Assembly: GCA_028386065.3 (NCBI GenBank)
Contig: JAKUCV010006884.1
Span: forward strand, 1-64,000
Reading direction: 5' to 3'
From: Turnera subulata
Lineage: Eukaryota > Streptophyta > Magnoliopsida > Malpighiales > Passifloraceae
DNA: 64,000 nucleotides
The translations under genes were made by a program, and so were the position numbers. The number at the start of each line of letters is the position of its first letter. Position 1 is the first letter of the stretch. Below the pieces are notes generated by a model that was not told where the DNA came from, ran no database searches, and saw nothing but the letters and a program-made list of their open reading frames with translations. Of the stretch, positions 11,011-24,850 are shown one piece after another.

Positions 11011-12438
11011 CTACTCCATCTCCTCCCCTTCAACCATACATTCCTTGCGCTTGCTGAGCTCTTCCTTGTGTATGGCAGGCCGATGTTCTCCAATCTCTTT
11101 TCGGGCTAGCCTCTTCCATCTAGTTCCTTTTGGTAGTTGTTGCGCACATTCTAGCCTTTCCAAAGGAGTTGACTCACTGTCCTTCTGTGCCTCGGCCACA
11201 TGGGTGTCATCTGACCATTCCTCGCCCGAGCCCGCAGTTGCTGCATTTCCCTTTTCTGCACTGCTAGCCTAGATACATTCAGCAATTGTCCCCTGTCCTT
11301 GGCATTGGGTCGCTTCCCACCTATCTTCTTACCCTCCGCAAATGCGCCTATAGAGAAAGAAGGCATGACTGCATTCTCCAACGGGGCCGGTGCTGGAGCC
11401 ATAGGCTACAGGGTCTGCTCAGAGATATTCGGTGGCCTCACATCCTCAGCTCTTTCCAAAGGTACCTTGTCCCCAGTCCCATTACTCGGCTGCACAGGTG
11501 GCGTCGTAGATAAAATAGGGGAAGTTTCTACTGTCGATGTTGCACTCCCCCCAAGAACAAGCATCTGTTGGAGGGTGTTAGTCAGGTTTTCTTTGACACA
11601 GGAACCAATTACGAGCTCATCTGCTTTCTCCAACTGTAACTGCCGCTTCACAGGGTTCACCTTATCAGGTTTCGTCCCATCAGGTTCCCTCGTCCTCCCC
11701 TCAACCTTCAGCCGGAACGGTTTGCGCGGTGAGGCACGCAGCCATTCCCCGTAGTTAACCTGCTCCTCTTCATCAGAATCCTCCGTGCGTCTGTCATAGT
11801 CCTTCAACTGGTGATCCAATCTACCACATAAGTAGCAAAAATTAGGGAGCCCCTCATATCGGTATAAAATCTCGACCTTATCCCCCTTCCCCGTACGGAT
11901 CATCAGTGACTTCCGAATGGGTTTATCCACACCCATATTCACTCTCACCCTGACGAATTTTCCCCATCCTTTCTCCCCCTTCTCATCGAACTGCAAAAAC
12001 ACCCCAGCTCGAGATGCAATACTGATGACATTGTTGCGAGTACATTGATTCAGGGGAATATTGCACACCTGCACCTAAATGGGGACTTCATTGAGCTCCA
12101 CTTGTGACATAACTTTATCGCCCGTAATAGCCTTCAGCACCACCACTCTTTTATCAAAATACCAGGGTGAGCACTTCCTGTCTATCCCGCCGGCTGAACA
12201 GACTAAAAAAAAATAAGTTTCGCCCCAGCTGCTCCACTTCAATCCCTTTCTTTGGGTTCCAAACTTTCCCCATTAAAGTGGAGAAAGCCTGCGGATTAAC
12301 ATGTTTTGAACCCAACACTCTGGCCAGAAGGCACCAGCGGTCCTGTGCCTCCTGTGGTGCCGTTACCTCCTCCAACTCAAGTACCTCCTCTTCGTCCTCA
12401 CTCAGCACCTCCTCTACCCGTTCCTCCTGGGGATTCAT
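11011..12438 (-). pseudogene. LINE ORF1 (DUF4283-like RNA-binding protein with zinc knuckle), broken
   Basis: The likely start is ATG 12438-12436 (MNPQEERVEEVL), followed by an acidic stretch. The first part (to 12154) ends in a stop after a DUF4283-like segment with VWNPKKGIEVEQLG. The rest continues from about 12074 in another frame. The zinc knuckle reads CYLCGRLDHQLKDY: the last cysteine of the expected C-x2-C-x4-H-x4-C is tyrosine, so the knuckle is lost. A further in-frame stop at 11406 (probably CAG to TAG) splits the basic tail. ORF1 proteins of this type bind the LINE RNA. ORF2 starts about 100 bp downstream. Confidence 0.8.
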
Positions 12439-12999
12439 CCGAATCCGATCCTGCTGTACCCCTGATTCTATAAACACAGCATATAGATAAAAAAAACCCC
12501 TAGGCAGGATTAGGAGCGCACGCAGAAATCCAGATACACCGCAACCCAGAGAACCCGACAAACCGAAACAGGTCCAATCCTGCACACAATGGAAACAACA
12601 CAGAAAAGAAAAAAGACACAGAGACTATTGAAAAGAGGTAGAGACACGACGCTAATAGGAGACGAAACACAACCGACTGACCAGACAGGGGAGATTGACA
12701 CTAGTGACGGGAAAAGGAAAAAAGAAAAAAATGGATACGATCACAAACCCTAAATAGAACAGAGCGTGTGGCACAAGAATAACCCCCAAAAGAACGAAAC
12801 ACAAACCCTACCAAAGACTCAAACAAACACTAAAGACACGCAGATCGCGTGAGGAACCATAAAAAAATGGATGAAACTCATAGGGGATGAGAAGAAAACC
12901 CAGATAAACCGTCGTCGCCACAGACCTAAAACCTAAGGAGACCTAAAAGAAACCCTAGGTTGAGGGGAGAAGCGGAGAGGAAACGGGGACTCATTTTTT

Positions 13000-13012
13000 C
13001 CCCTTGCTGGGT
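13000..13012. repeat. Target-site duplication of the 6.2-kb LINE, 5' side
   Basis: Exact second copy of CCCCTTGCTGGGT, also at 6759-6771. It marks the 5' end of the minus-strand LINE at 12999. Confidence 0.9.
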
Positions 13013-15300
13013 ATTTAAATGTTAATTAATAATCTGAACAAGACATATTATTTTAATAATTTGCACATACTTTGGTGCATGAATTTGCACTGCGATTAAA
13101 TTAGTTTTTAAAATTTTTTTCATTCAAATTATCTATTTTTGTAAAAATAATGACTAGATGATAAGATTATCTTCTTCCCATCTTACTTTTCATGATTTAA
13201 TGCTTCCTATAACAAGTCTTTAAGATTTTCATTTAAATTATCTTTTTAAAATTATCTCTTTTTTAAAATAAAATAATGATAAGATGATAATTCATGGACA
13301 ATTAGTTTTTCTCCAATTTAATGTAGTCTCTCAATACATTTTCGTGTAATTCAGTCTCTAAAGCCTAACTTTTATTTGTAGTCATTCATCTCTCTTAATT
13401 AAATACAATTCCTGTTTAATTTTAGGTTTTAGAAACACTAACCAAACCCGTGTAATACACGGGATACTATAATTTATAAAGTTTATGTTTTTGAGGCTTT
13501 TTGTTCTTGGTGCAGTTAAACTCCGTAACTGATATTTGTTAAAATTCTTATTTTTATTTTTGATTGCACCAAATGCATGAACTTGAATAAAACACAATGA
13601 CGATAAGGAACCACTGTTATTTGAAAAAACAAAAACAAAGAAATTAGACAACTCGATCGTAGAGAATTTAAGAATTGGGTCAAATTAGAAAAGTACTAGA
13701 GTGTTGATAATTCAAATCTCCTCTCAATTGAGAAAAGCAAAATGAATCATATTGATGGAAATATAATTTTGCAATTATATAGATATGAATAAAAACAAAC
13801 AAACAAAGGCGGCAAAGACTTATTAAAAAAAGGTTAAGAGTAAAATACGCTATACTAACTAATAAAAATATTTTCTCAAATTTGTTGGAAGACGTGACCA
13901 AAGTATGAAATAAGATATCTCAAACCAAATGCACTCAAAAATGGATCACTTCCTCCACAAATAATGCAAAATTCAATATCAATTGTCACCCTGGCAGGTA
14001 TCTATTCTATGTGATTTATTTTTTTTAGTTTTGTCTTCTAACTATCTACTTTGTTTGATTAATGATTAGATACAAATTATAAAATTTAACCATCCATTTT
14101 CTTATCCATTGTAAAGTCTAAAAACACAATAAATGTAGTGATTATACTAGATTGTTTAGTTTTTTTTTTCACTTAAAATTTTCAAACAAATAATAGGATT
14201 ATATAGGAAAAAGATAAGAAAAACAAAACCGCAACCAAATCACATATGTCATAACTCCAAAAACTATCAACCTATCCCCGCATCTAAATCAAAATTAAGG
14301 TATTATAACTTCCTGATTGCAAGCCATCTCAAGGCTTGATACAACTGGTCGGGACCTACAACAAGCATCTCGACCAAGCATATTATGAGTTTGAAGACCT
14401 GCTGCCCTGACTAGGGAACTATAAGAAGTATTGAATGGCTGCGACGTCGGCAAAGATTCCCACGAAAATAGCAACCCTAGTTGCTCAGGTGAAAGACACC
14501 GAATGACACGGTCTATACTCCCCCAGTAAGCCCGTTATATTTAACCAGCTTTATCTCCAAAACCTATCGAACTTGAGCTCGAGCTCAAGATTTGAAGCTT
14601 AATGGATTACACTTGACAAGCCAACTTATTAATTATAAGGTTGTGCAAAAAATATATATCTTTATTAACAAATTTGAAGATTTTGAATCAATTGATTTTG
14701 TTTTCTTTTTTTTTTCGAGCTTGCAATTAGTTTTCTACAGCCTTGCAGCCTGCATATTGTATATTTACTAATCTTGTAATGACTTGGATGTCACACGCAA
14801 TTTATTCTATAGACTTGAAATGAAATGACTTTGATATTTGTGTGCATTTGGGATGTTCTCCACCATAAAGAATAGCCTTCCGTATTAGCTAGAAGAATAA
14901 CCAGAGAAAAACTACTGGATGGGACTGGCGCCTGGCTTAAAATAAGGAGCATTTCTTCTCTTCTTCATGCGGTCCATATAGTTCTTATGGATACGGTACG
15001 GTATATATCACCCTTGGCAATTGTGGCACATAAAGGATCCCTTTTATATCATAAGGGCACATCAGGAAAACATACAAAAGCTTGAACAATCTGTGGCTCA
15101 TATTTTGATATTGCATGAACAATCACCTTATCCCCATGGATCCTCATGTACCATTCTCACCACACGTTAATTCTCAAAAAACTTGCACCATAATTTTAAA
15201 CCAAAGTGAAGAAAAAAAAAAAAGGACCTTAATTCTTCCAGTGGAAAATTGCAGAAAATATAAATTAATAAAGTGAAAAAGAATTAGCTCACTAGACTAA
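13013..15300. other. AT-rich intergenic spacer
   Basis: No gene was recognised in this 2.3-kb stretch. Short open frames on the minus strand (13382-13651, 13680-13901) are low-complexity and look like nothing known. A less AT-rich patch at 14300-14530 might be an old inserted fragment, but no family was identified. The last ~250 bp before the TATA box are the likely GAPB promoter. Confidence 0.6.
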
Positions 15301-15308
15301 CTGAGCTG

Positions 15309-15318
15309 TATATATATA
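15309..15318 (+). promoter_or_regulatory. TATA box of the GAPB gene
   Basis: TATATATATA lies 41-50 bp upstream of the GAPB start codon at 15359, so transcription would start close to the ATG with a short leader. No specific light-response element was assigned. Confidence 0.6.
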
Positions 15319-15358
15319 GGAAGGGAGGGAGTTTCTATTAACTTTAGTAGCAGCAGCA

Positions 15359-18080
<2,722 letters not shown>

Positions 18081-18472
18081 ATGATTTGATTTTAAACTCT
18101 TTTTTTCTTTTTTTTGGTTAATTTCATAAGGTTTAAGGTCTTTGATTTGGTGCTTGTAATAACCAATTGCGTATATTTACAATGACACCTGAAAGAAAGA
18201 GGAACATATATGCATGTTTGTGCAGTTCTTGAAGTTGCCTGTGAAATTTAATCCTTGCTTGCTGTTGTTAAACAATGTAAAACCAAGCAAAGTCTTTCAG
18301 AAAAATTAATCTGTTTGTGGGATTTAAATTAAAATTAGTACGTTGGTGGGATTTAAAACCAGTGTGAACTGCTTGAGTGAGAGTAAAAGAAAGAAAGAGA
18401 ATCTTTGTTCTAGAAGTGAATAACATCTAAAACAGAACGAAATGTAATCGATTGGCTTGACAGGACACAGAA
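18081..18472. other. GAPB 3' region and spacer
   Basis: T-rich 3' UTR-like sequence follows the GAPB stop, then AT-rich spacer. It ends in CAGAA (18468-18472), the left duplication of the LTR block. Nothing else is seen. Confidence 0.5.
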
Positions 18473-19870
18473 TGTAACAGCCCGGGTAAAAATTTTGATT
18501 TTTACTGGGATTGTAAAAGTCGTAATACAGTGATTTACCGTTGAATTAATCTTGGGTAATTAATTCAAGGTAAATCGGGCGTCGTTTTTCGTAACCGAGG
18601 GTTTTCCCGCGCTCGGGATTTTTCCGTGGATTTCTCGGACCTAAGTTGGTATTTTTCGGGTCCCGGAATCTTCGGAAAATCACACCGGAGAATAATTAAG
18701 TGGGTGTATCAGTTGTTTTCTGGTCCGGACGGGACACGACTGCGTGATTGAGTCACGCAGCCGCCTCCCACTGTTCAGCCTGTGAACCTTACCTGCGCCC
18801 GTGACTCTGCCTACCTCATTTCTCCTCCGCTAATCTTCCCTGCCTCACCATTTTATTTTTCTTTTCCTCTGTAAACACAACAACAACACACACCCTTCCT
18901 ATCTTCTTTTTCTTCATTTTCTCCACCTTCACCGCCACCTCACCACCACACGCCGCCACCATCCATATCCTTCCTCCTCCCTGCACCTCAGCTCCTCCCA
19001 CGTCTCCCCTCGCTCGCAGCCGCCATCGACGACCGCGACTCGCCGCTGCCTTCTTTCCGTCGCGCAGCAGTCACGCCTTCCCCCTCTGCTGCAAATCGCC
19101 CCGCCACCGACCTCCACCTGCAGACCCGTCGACGTCGCCTCTTCCACCCGTGCAAGCTCGCCGCTGCCGACGATCTCCAGTGACGCCTCCACCACCTGCA
19201 CCATCTCCCGCTACAGTCGACCCCACGACCGCCTTCCTCCCTTCCTCCCCTCTGCCGACGTTGCTGCAGGTCGCGTCGCCCGTCGCCAAGTCGTCGCGAC
19301 GACCCACAAGCAGAGCCGTCAGACCCGCCACCCTCTTCTGCTCGTCGCCGTCACAAGCTGCCGCAGCCGTTGCCTCGCCTCACCGTGCTCAGCCGCCTGC
19401 AACCCAAGGTGAGGAAGCGGGTTGTAAACAGACCCGGATGGTTGTCGATATGGGTCGGGTTGACCCAGGGTTTTGTGGGTTGGGTTATGTGTATGGCCTG
19501 GTGTTTTGTGGGCTATGTGTGTGGGCTGGGTGTTGGGCTGGAACTTGGGCTTGGGCATGGACTTGAATGGCCCACTGTTCATGGCCCAGTCTGCATAATA
19601 ATAATGATAATAAAATAAATAATAAAATGGAATATATATATATATATATAAAATACATATAAATGGTTATATTTTCTGGATATATTATGGAAATATATTT
19701 TTGTGGAATGTTATTATTTCTCTAGAAAAATTATGGTAACTGATTACTTTTGGAAAAAAAATATATACATAGGTAATATTTTGATATTATAATTGTTTGG
19801 AAAAACATTTTACCTTTGGAAAATATATATATTTGTAAATTCGCATTTATTTCGACAAAAATAAGCTTGT
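18473..19870 (+). repeat. Outer LTR, 5' half (copy R1)
   Basis: It shares with ~19930-21180 a conserved opening (GGGTAATTAATTC/GGTAATTAGTTAATGG, then CGCTCGGGATTTTTC and a GAGTTGG-n-TTTTTCGGGT stretch), a C-rich Pro/Ala-codon-like patch (18820-19420), a patch rich in GGGTTGACCC and TGGGC words, and an AT-rich end. Open frames in the C-rich patch are composition artefacts. Confidence 0.65.
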
Positions 19871-19879
19871 ATGATTAAT

Positions 19880-22754
19880 TTTACTGGAAATATGGATTTC
19901 TAAAGATAGTAATATTTGGTAATTATAAAAATTTATTTTACAGTCATTTACCATTAAAATTAACCTTGGGTAATTAGTTAATGGTAATTTATGCATCGGA
20001 TTCCGAAACCGAGCCTTGTTCCACGCTCGGGATTTTTCTGCGGATTTTCCGGACCGAGTTGGAATTTTTCGGGTTCAAAAATCTTCAAAAAAGTCAGGAT
20101 TAACCCCGAGTTATCGGGCCAGAAATTAAGTCAAGGGGGTACACTAGTTATTTTTTGGTCCAGACAGAACCCGCCTCACATGCTGCACAGTGTGGAGGCT
20201 GCTGCCGCCATTCACTGTGAAGCATGTGAATGGATTGTCTAGCCCGTGAAACGCCAATGCATACCCGTGATTTTATTTTCTCCTTCTTATGCACCATCTC
20301 CTGCATACCACCATCTTTTCCTTACTATTTTCTTTCCTCTGCCCAGCTCTTCCTCTGCAAACTTCATCTGCAACCTTCTTCACCTGCTAAAGAAACCGTT
20401 CTTACAAAATACACCTGCAACTCATCCATCCAACCAAGCCAAAAAGAAAAAAAAAACACATATGCCCCAACCCAAAACTGTGACGTTTTGGCAAAGCACC
20501 TTAAACCCATCATTCTTTTCCTTCTTCTTTTTCTTCCTGCCGTGAACACCCACACCGGCCACCACCTGCACCGCGACCCGCCATCTGTGCAAAGCCGTCG
20601 CAGCCGCCGCCACCAAGACGCACGCCGGTAGCCGCCGCCACCCGAGAACACCACCACCTCCCACCAGTCGCCACCCCTCCATCCTTCTCCTCCTCGCTCG
20701 CACGACCGACGCTGCAGACCCCATCGCGCCGCCTCCTCCACGCATCTCGTCGCGAACGGCGCCGCCGCCAGCAATCGCTTGCAGCACGACGTCGGCCCTC
20801 TCTCGAGCCTCGTTCCTGCGTTGCCGAGCCGCGACTTCCTCGTCGTCGCCTCACTGTTTGACTAGGTGAGCATGGCGGGTTGGGAGTTTATTTGGGTGGG
20901 TTGACCCGGTCTTCCGTGGGTCGACCCGGATTCCTTTTTGGGTTGGATAAATGTGTTTGTGCTAGGGCTGTGGGCTTGGATGTGTGGGCTGTAAGTTTGG
21001 GTTAGTTGGGCTGGGTGGTTTGGAGTATGGGTTGGCTGCTGGGCATTAGTCTAATGGACCGTGGGCTAAGTTCTAGGCCGGACTCTGGGCCTGCACGTGG
21101 GCCTGCTCCTGGGCTCCTGTTTGGGGCCTGGGCTTGGCACTGTGCATGGCCTGAGTTGGCACTGTTTAGGCCCAGTCCAGAATTTTAAAAAAAAAAAGAA
21201 AATAAAAATAAAAAATAAATCTGGAAAAGAATTACTAGTCTAGAAAAATAAAATATAACTTATAACTTGTGAAAACAATATTTTGGAAAATCTCGGGGAA
21301 TAATATTACGGAAAAAAATATATAGTAATAGTAAATAATAATTTTGGAAAGTACATACTTGTAGGAAAAATATATATATGGAAGGGTATTATCAAAGTAG
21401 GTATTGTATAGGTATACGTATAGGTATAGTATTATTTTAGACACTGGAAATAAATGGTGAATGATGATGATGATAGGAAATAATCCGGGGGGAGTAACCG
21501 AGACGAGTCAGTAATTATTTTCGTAATACAGTAGCAGCATGACATTGCATATCACTTATGTGTGCATATTATTTGTTTGATATAGGAGTTGATAACGAGC
21601 AGATACCTGAGGAGCCGGACTTGGAGTCTGTTGGACAGTTCCATAACTGATAATCGGCTAAGGTGAGGATGGATAACCTTGGATATGTGCCTGTAATACT
21701 GTGTTTGATTTTTGTTGTTTGATTGAACTGCTGAATCGTTTATAGGTTGTTATATGACTGCTAAGGAAATTGTTGATGATTTTTGTTGCTATTTATTTGC
21801 TGTGGATTTTGCCATGATGTTACTGAAATGTGCTGTTGGTTTGTGATATTGAGAGAATCCATTGAGCTGTTAGTTATGAGTATTCGGAGATATGAAATTA
21901 ATGACTGGTTGAGCTTGAGAAATAATCTGAGATGAAAAAGTTGAGTAATTGATGATAGGGTAAAGGAATTGGAATTGAACTTGAGATGATGATATAATTG
22001 TCACTTGGAAAGTAGTGGTACGACTAGATGGTTAGAGACTAGTTCTGTGGTGTCATGGCCGGTTGGTTGGTTGATTGGGATGTTGATCCCAGATTTGTGA
22101 TATTGGGATGTTGATCCCGGATTGTGGTTGGGCCTGGCATCCAGAAATAGTTAATAACCAGGTACGACCCTAGCTTGTCCAGTGACGGGGCCCGGAAGAT
22201 AAAATTGGTAATAAAAATAACTAAGCATTCTTTTGGTCTTGGCATAGTTGTTTATGGTAGTTTTCTTGTGTTGTGATTGTTTGTGCTTTCTGTTGAGATT
22301 GATGTGTTTACTTCGAAAGTATTACAGTTGAATATATATCTCTGTTTATCCTTCGTCGGTGAGCACTTCGGACTCACCCCTCGCCTGCGGGGTTTCATCC
22401 CGTAGGATTGGTTGCTTCGTAGTTCAGGTACGATGTTCGATGGCTGCTGCTTTCTTCTCCACCTGACCCGGATCCATACCTCCGCTGCATCTCATTCTAA
22501 GTCTTCTGTTGCTTGTCTTTCTATTGTGTTATTGCTGTTGTTGTTGTATTATATTTGTTGTTGTATCCTATGTCCTCTGTTGGTTAGATTGGAGTGTAAT
22601 GGCTTGAATAATGGTCCCCGGGATCGGGTGACGAATATTGTATTTGGGGATTGCTTGTATTGTATTTTATATTGTATGTACTGTCTGCTACTATAGTAAG
22701 AACAGTTCTGACACGTATTTACCCTGTACGGTAAATACGGGTTGGGGCGTTTCA
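19880..22754 (+). repeat. Inner LTR copy (R2 plus S1)
   Basis: The right end is clear: GGGGCGTTTCA at 22744-22754, matching the outer end at 23929-23939. The left end is not: no TGTAAC start was found near 19880, so its 5' terminus has diverged or the duplication arose in another way. It carries the 3'-half hairpins at 22358-22406. Confidence 0.5.
22358..22406 (+). promoter_or_regulatory. Paired hairpins in the inner LTR
   Basis: Hairpin 1 (22358-22378) has GGTGAG pairing with CTCACC around a C-TTCG-G core. Hairpin 2 (22384-22406) has CCTGCGGG pairing with CCCGTAGG. The same pair is kept at 23582-23630 in the outer copy although nearby sequence has drifted. The role is unknown; RNA processing or packaging is possible. 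Confidence 0.5.
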
Positions 22755-23581
22755 AGAGTTCTAATTAAAGTATGGTACCGAAATTATATTCGGATATACG
22801 TATTGAATAATATTTTCGGTAAAGGGAAATAATAAAAGATATGTAATAGGGATGGGTTTACTTCGCAGTATTGGCATCATAGCATACCGATTATGTGCAT
22901 TTATGTGAGTATATTGTTTTGTTGTGTAGGTTTTGATATCGGACAGTTTCCCGAGGAGCCGGCTTGGGACCGATCATTGTCTCCGGAGTTGAGTAATCGG
23001 CCAAGGTGAGGATGGATAACCTTTGATATGTTGCACATGATACTGTATTTGTTTTTCTGTGATTATTTGCTTGATTGAACTGCTGAGCCAATTGAGTTTG
23101 TTTGTTGTAATATTGTTGTTGTTGTTAATTTGTTGATTGTGGATAAACGGATATGATGAGATAATTGGATAATTGGAAGTTGTGTTGACGACTTATTTGT
23201 CACTAGGAAAGTAGTGGTACGACTAGATGGTTAGAGACTGTTTTGTGGTGGCTATGATCTGGGTTACTTGTGATAAGCATGTCTACACTTGGGATGTCTA
23301 TCCCGTGATTATATTTTTGGGATGTCTATCCCTGGGATCTATATTTTTGGGATGTCGATCCCTGGGTTCTCTTGGATTGATCTAGCACCCGGAACATGTT
23401 AATAACCAGGTACGACTCTAGCTAGTCCAATGACAGGGCCCCGAAAGATAAAATTGGTAATAATAAATATTCTTTTGGTCTTGTCTCAGTTATTTTCTGG
23501 TTGTTTCTCTGTCATGTCTTTTGCTGGAATTTTACTTCGAAAGTATTGTGTTTGCTTGCATATTACTGTTTATCCTTCGTC

Positions 23582-23630
23582 GGTGAGCACTTCGGACTCA
23601 CCCCTCACCTGCGGGCTTTCATCCCGTAGG
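23582..23630 (+). promoter_or_regulatory. Paired hairpins in the outer LTR
   Basis: Second copy of the pair: GGTGAG/CTCACC (23582-23602) with the C-TTCG-G core, then CCTGCGGG/CCCGTAGG (23608-23630). Conservation between the two LTR copies is the only evidence of function. Confidence 0.5.
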
Positions 23631-24230
23631 TTGAGTTATTTGTGGATTCAGGTTTGTTGCATTCCAGACAGGCTGCGGCGTTATCCCTTGGACAGGACTT
23701 GGATCCATAGTTGCATCATGTGTCGCATACAGTGTCTTGTGAGTTATTAAGTCTTCCGCTGTGCTACTTTTGCTATTGTTGGGCCATTGGGCCGGTTATG
23801 TTGTTATTGATGTTTTTATTTTGGGCTGTTGAGCCCGAGTTACTGTTGTATACACTGTATGCTGGGTTTTATTTGGTTGGGTCGTATCAGTTCCGGCACG
23901 TGTTTACTGTGTATGGTAAATACGGGTCGGGGCGTTTCACAGAAACTCAAAAGATGTTTGCCAGATAGTAATGCTAAACCACCACACAAATTAATAAATG
24001 TAAAGACAAATGTCAAACAGGTCTTATTATTTTGTGGTGCATCCCCTATGAATATTATCTTTTGTGATTTATGTCACTAAAAAGAATTAATTCTCTGAAC
24101 ATCAAACCTTATCTGTCTTGTTCATTTTATTCTTCCAAATTCTGATACACGGGCAAATAGTTATTAATTTTATGCTAATCGCAATAACCAGACCAACAAA
24201 TTCTTCCCCATCAAATGAAAACAGAAACTT

Positions 24231-24850
24231 CTATTCCTTGGCAGATTTCTTCTGAGAAACATATTTGGCAGTTGCTTCTGCAATAATCTCCAGTGGCTTT
24301 GTTGTGACCAGAGAAGCTAGTTCAGCTTTTGTGTCATCTAACTCATAGGTTATTGTGCTTCAGATGATAGTTGATGCACTATCTTTCTCAATGGTCTCTA
24401 CCCTGGTGGGATAGATATCAAATCCAAGTTCCTTGAATGCTCCTTCAATAACCTCTGCTTCCTTCACTCGCATCTCATCATCCATTGTAATGAACACTTC
24501 CTTCACATAAGCAGGGCCAGAAGTTTCTAAAGATTTGACCAAAACACAAATTAAAGAAGACCTTAGCTTCACAAGAAAAAAGAACACCTAGCATATAAAA
24601 AGAATCAAATACTGACTAAAACAGAAAATCCATATATATTATAATCTGTTGAGACATGCATGTAGCTATAATAGTTACTAACCTGAAGGGAAGGTGACTT
24701 TCAGAATTGTGCCTGGACCTCCATCACCTACAAATTCAACCCTACCAATGACATCACCTAGTAATTGGTTGATCAACTTGGACAGCTCAAGGCCTCGGTA
24801 AACTTTCCATACACAGACAATTGGCCTCTCATTTTTTGCAGATGTCTTTT
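24231..24850 (-). pseudogene. Bet v 1 / norcoclaurine-synthase-like pseudogene
   Basis: Two exons are recognisable on the minus strand. The exon 1 remnant is ~24850-24683, with VWKVYRGLELSKL and VEFVGDGGPGTILKVTFPS; its donor is CAG|GTTAGT. Exon 2 is 24526-24231, with SGPAYVKEVFITMDDEMR and ending KYVSQKKSAKE before a TAG. The domain order and the GDGGPGTILK loop are those of PR-10/Bet v 1 proteins of the norcoclaurine-synthase-like group. Two lesions disable it. The N-terminal beta strand before VWKVYRGL is missing (probably a short deletion after a start reading MRGQLS). An in-frame TGA at 24362-24360 falls where the family has Arg (a CGA to TGA change). The splice junctions still fit, so decay is recent. 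Confidence 0.75.

Larger units (their letters stand above)
6772..12999 (-). mobile_element. Full-length non-LTR retrotransposon (plant L1-type LINE), inactivated
   Basis: The element is 6,228 bp between two copies of a 13-bp duplication (6759-6771 and 13000-13012). On the minus strand it has an A-rich 5' leader (12439-12999), ORF1 with a DUF4283-like domain and zinc knuckle, ORF2 with endonuclease, reverse transcriptase, zinc-binding region and RNase H, a very short 3' UTR and a poly(A) tail (T6-A-T8 on the plus strand, 6772-6786). Both ORFs carry stops and frameshifts. Several stops can be explained by C-to-T or G-to-A changes of CAG/CAA or TGG codons, as expected from decay of methylated copies. 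The intact ends show a complete insertion that mutated afterwards. Confidence 0.93.
18473..23939 (+). mobile_element. Solo LTR block, probably one solo LTR nested in another of the same family (likely Ty3/gypsy)
   Basis: The block begins TGTAACAGCCC and ends GGGGCGTTTCA (TG...CA), and it is flanked by the 5-bp direct repeat CAGAA (18468-18472 and 23940-23944), the signature of LTR-element integration. It has no gag-pol. Inside, two related 5' halves lie side by side (18473-~19870 and ~19880-21430), followed by two related 3' halves (~21560-22754 and ~22880-23939). Both 3' halves end in a TAAATACGGGT-n-GGGGCGTTTCA motif. The order 5'-5'-3'-3' fits insertion of one ~2.9-kb LTR into a ~2.6-kb copy of itself. 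The TGTAACAGCCC-type ends resemble gypsy chromovirus LTRs, but family assignment is an inference. Confidence 0.7.

Noticed and set aside
18816..19618. Several open frames in a C-rich block after GAPB
   Set aside because: Overlapping frames on both strands with Pro/Ala/Arg runs reflect base composition of the LTR; the related block at 20230-20854 shows the same.
20230..20854. Long Arg/Gly/Val-rich minus-strand frames of up to 136 codons
   Set aside because: Same LTR composition effect; no domain, no splice context and no conservation of frame between the two LTR copies.
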